A DNA stretch of 33,796 bases from Rhodocyclaceae bacterium (GTDB lineage Bacteria; Pseudomonadota; Gammaproteobacteria; Burkholderiales; Rhodocyclaceae), in contig JAGRFY010000045.1 in assembly GCA_020445765.1 (NCBI GenBank), positions 1 to 33,796 on the forward strand, given 5' to 3'. Below are positions 33,094-33,796 of the stretch, piece by piece. Below the pieces are notes generated by a model. That model was not told the origin of the DNA, searched no databases, and worked only from the letters and a program-made list of their open reading frames with translations. Position 1 is the stretch's first letter; each line of letters begins with the position of its first letter. Both the position numbers and the translations under genes were made by a program.

Positions 33094-33127
33094 CGGAATC
33101 AACCTCTTCCCGCAAGGAAATTTCGAC

Positions 33128-33796
33128 ATGCGCTTCGACAAACTGACGACCAAGTTCCAGCAGGCGCTGGCCGACGCCCAGAGCATTGCGGTCGGCAACG
33201 ACCAGCAGTTCATCGACCCGCTGCATCTGACCAAGGCGATGATCGCACAGGACGATGGCGGCACCGTCTCTCTGCTGCAGCGGGCCGGCGTCAACATCGG
33301 ATCGCTCGCCAAGGCGATCGACGAGGCCATCGCGCGACTGCCCAGGGTCGAAGGGCATGGCGGCGAAGTCCAGATCGGCCGCGACCTGTCCAATCTCCTG
33401 AATCTTGCCGACAAGGAAGCGCAGAAGCGCGGCGACCAGTTCATCGCGTCGGAGATGTTCCTGCTGGCGCTGGCCGACGACAAGGGCGAGAGCGGGCGCC
33501 TGCTGAAGCAGCACGGGCTGGCACGCAAGCCGCTCGATGCGGCGATCGAGGCGGTGCGCGGCGGCGCGTCGGTGGGCAGCCAGGAGGCCGAGGGCGCGCG
33601 CGAGGCCTTGTCGAAGTACACCCTGGATCTGACCGAGCGGGCGCGCATGGGCAAGCTCGATCCGGTGATCGGGCGCGACGACGAGATCCGCCGTGCGGTG
33701 CAGATCCTGCAGCGGCGCACCAAGAACAATCCGGTGCTGATCGGCGAGCCCGGTGTCGGCAAGACCGCGATCGTCGAGGGCCTGGCGCAGCGCATC
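33128..33796 (+). CDS. clpB: ClpB disaggregase, N-terminal part (gene runs off window)
   Basis: The first 223 codons, with no stop before the window edge. AAGGA lies nine bases before the [21 protein letters not shown] and [16 protein letters not shown] belong to the Clp N-terminal domain (1-145). Then come [27 protein letters not shown] and Walker A GEPGVGKT (206-213) of the first AAA+ module. ClpB is a hexameric AAA+ chaperone that, with DnaK, pulls proteins out of aggregates in the cytoplasm. Confidence 0.97.
   Translation, partial: MRFDKLTTKFQQALADAQSIAVGNDQQFIDPLHLTKAMIAQDDGGTVSLLQRAGVNIGSLAKAIDEAIARLPRVEGHGGEVQIGRDLSNLLNLADKEAQKRGDQFIASEMFLLALADDKGESGRLLKQHGLARKPLDAAIEAVRGGASVGSQEAEGAREALSKYTLDLTERARMGKLDPVIGRDDEIRRAVQILQRRTKNNPVLIGEPGVGKTAIVEGLAQRI

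Noticed and set aside
1-33796. tRNA, rRNA, insertion sequence, phage or integron features
   Set aside because: None was recognised by eye; no transposase-like protein and no terminal inverted repeats with target duplications were seen.

Overview
The window is GC-rich and gene-dense, and looks like the chromosome of a free-living Gram-negative proteobacterium. A betaproteobacterium, perhaps of the Rhodocyclales/Zoogloeaceae type, is my best guess. The evidence is a complete type II secretion cluster in gspC-to-gspN order, a phasin (so polyhydroxyalkanoate granules), a PEP-CTERM protein (so an exosortase system elsewhere), molybdenum cofactor genes and an ornithine-lipid-type acyltransferase pair. 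The lineage is inferred from gene content and protein style; no rRNA or tRNA gene is present to settle it.

Left end (1-6563, + strand): the 3' part of a very large repetitive protein with SdrD-B-type repeats and a calcium-binding tail, then a PEP-CTERM exported protein carrying a Cys/Gln pair like that of thioester domains, then an exported TPR protein. Next on the - strand come a YbjQ-family protein and the T2SS operon gspCDEFGHIJKLMN (17724 down to 7044), tightly packed with many ATGA overlaps. The prepilin peptidase gene gspO is not here.

Middle (17725-25173): a 483-bp hairpin-rich intergenic region separates divergent gspC and a YoaA/DinG-family Fe-S helicase. Then come a two-component pair (membrane histidine kinase plus a response regulator with two receiver domains, the second degenerate) and a moeA-moaD-moaE run for molybdenum cofactor synthesis.

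Right part (25190-32851, - strand): an OlsA/OlsB-like acyltransferase pair, a small phasin-like protein, an alpha/beta hydrolase overlapping an M14-type zinc carboxypeptidase, a stand-alone cyclic-nucleotide-binding domain protein, an ABC-type ATPase with a ruined P-loop, a secreted glycerophosphodiester phosphodiesterase, and a phasin with a textbook terminator. Divergent from the phasin, clpB begins behind a sigma-32-like promoter and runs off the right edge. A TTGCA-rich palindrome lies between the two genes.

Most of this is recognisable housekeeping or accessory biology. The least explained parts are the repeat-protein/thioester-like pair at the left, the hairpin ladder at 17803-18090, the degenerate ABC ATPase, and the D-to-E receiver domain. 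No insertion sequence, phage gene, CRISPR array, rRNA or tRNA was found.
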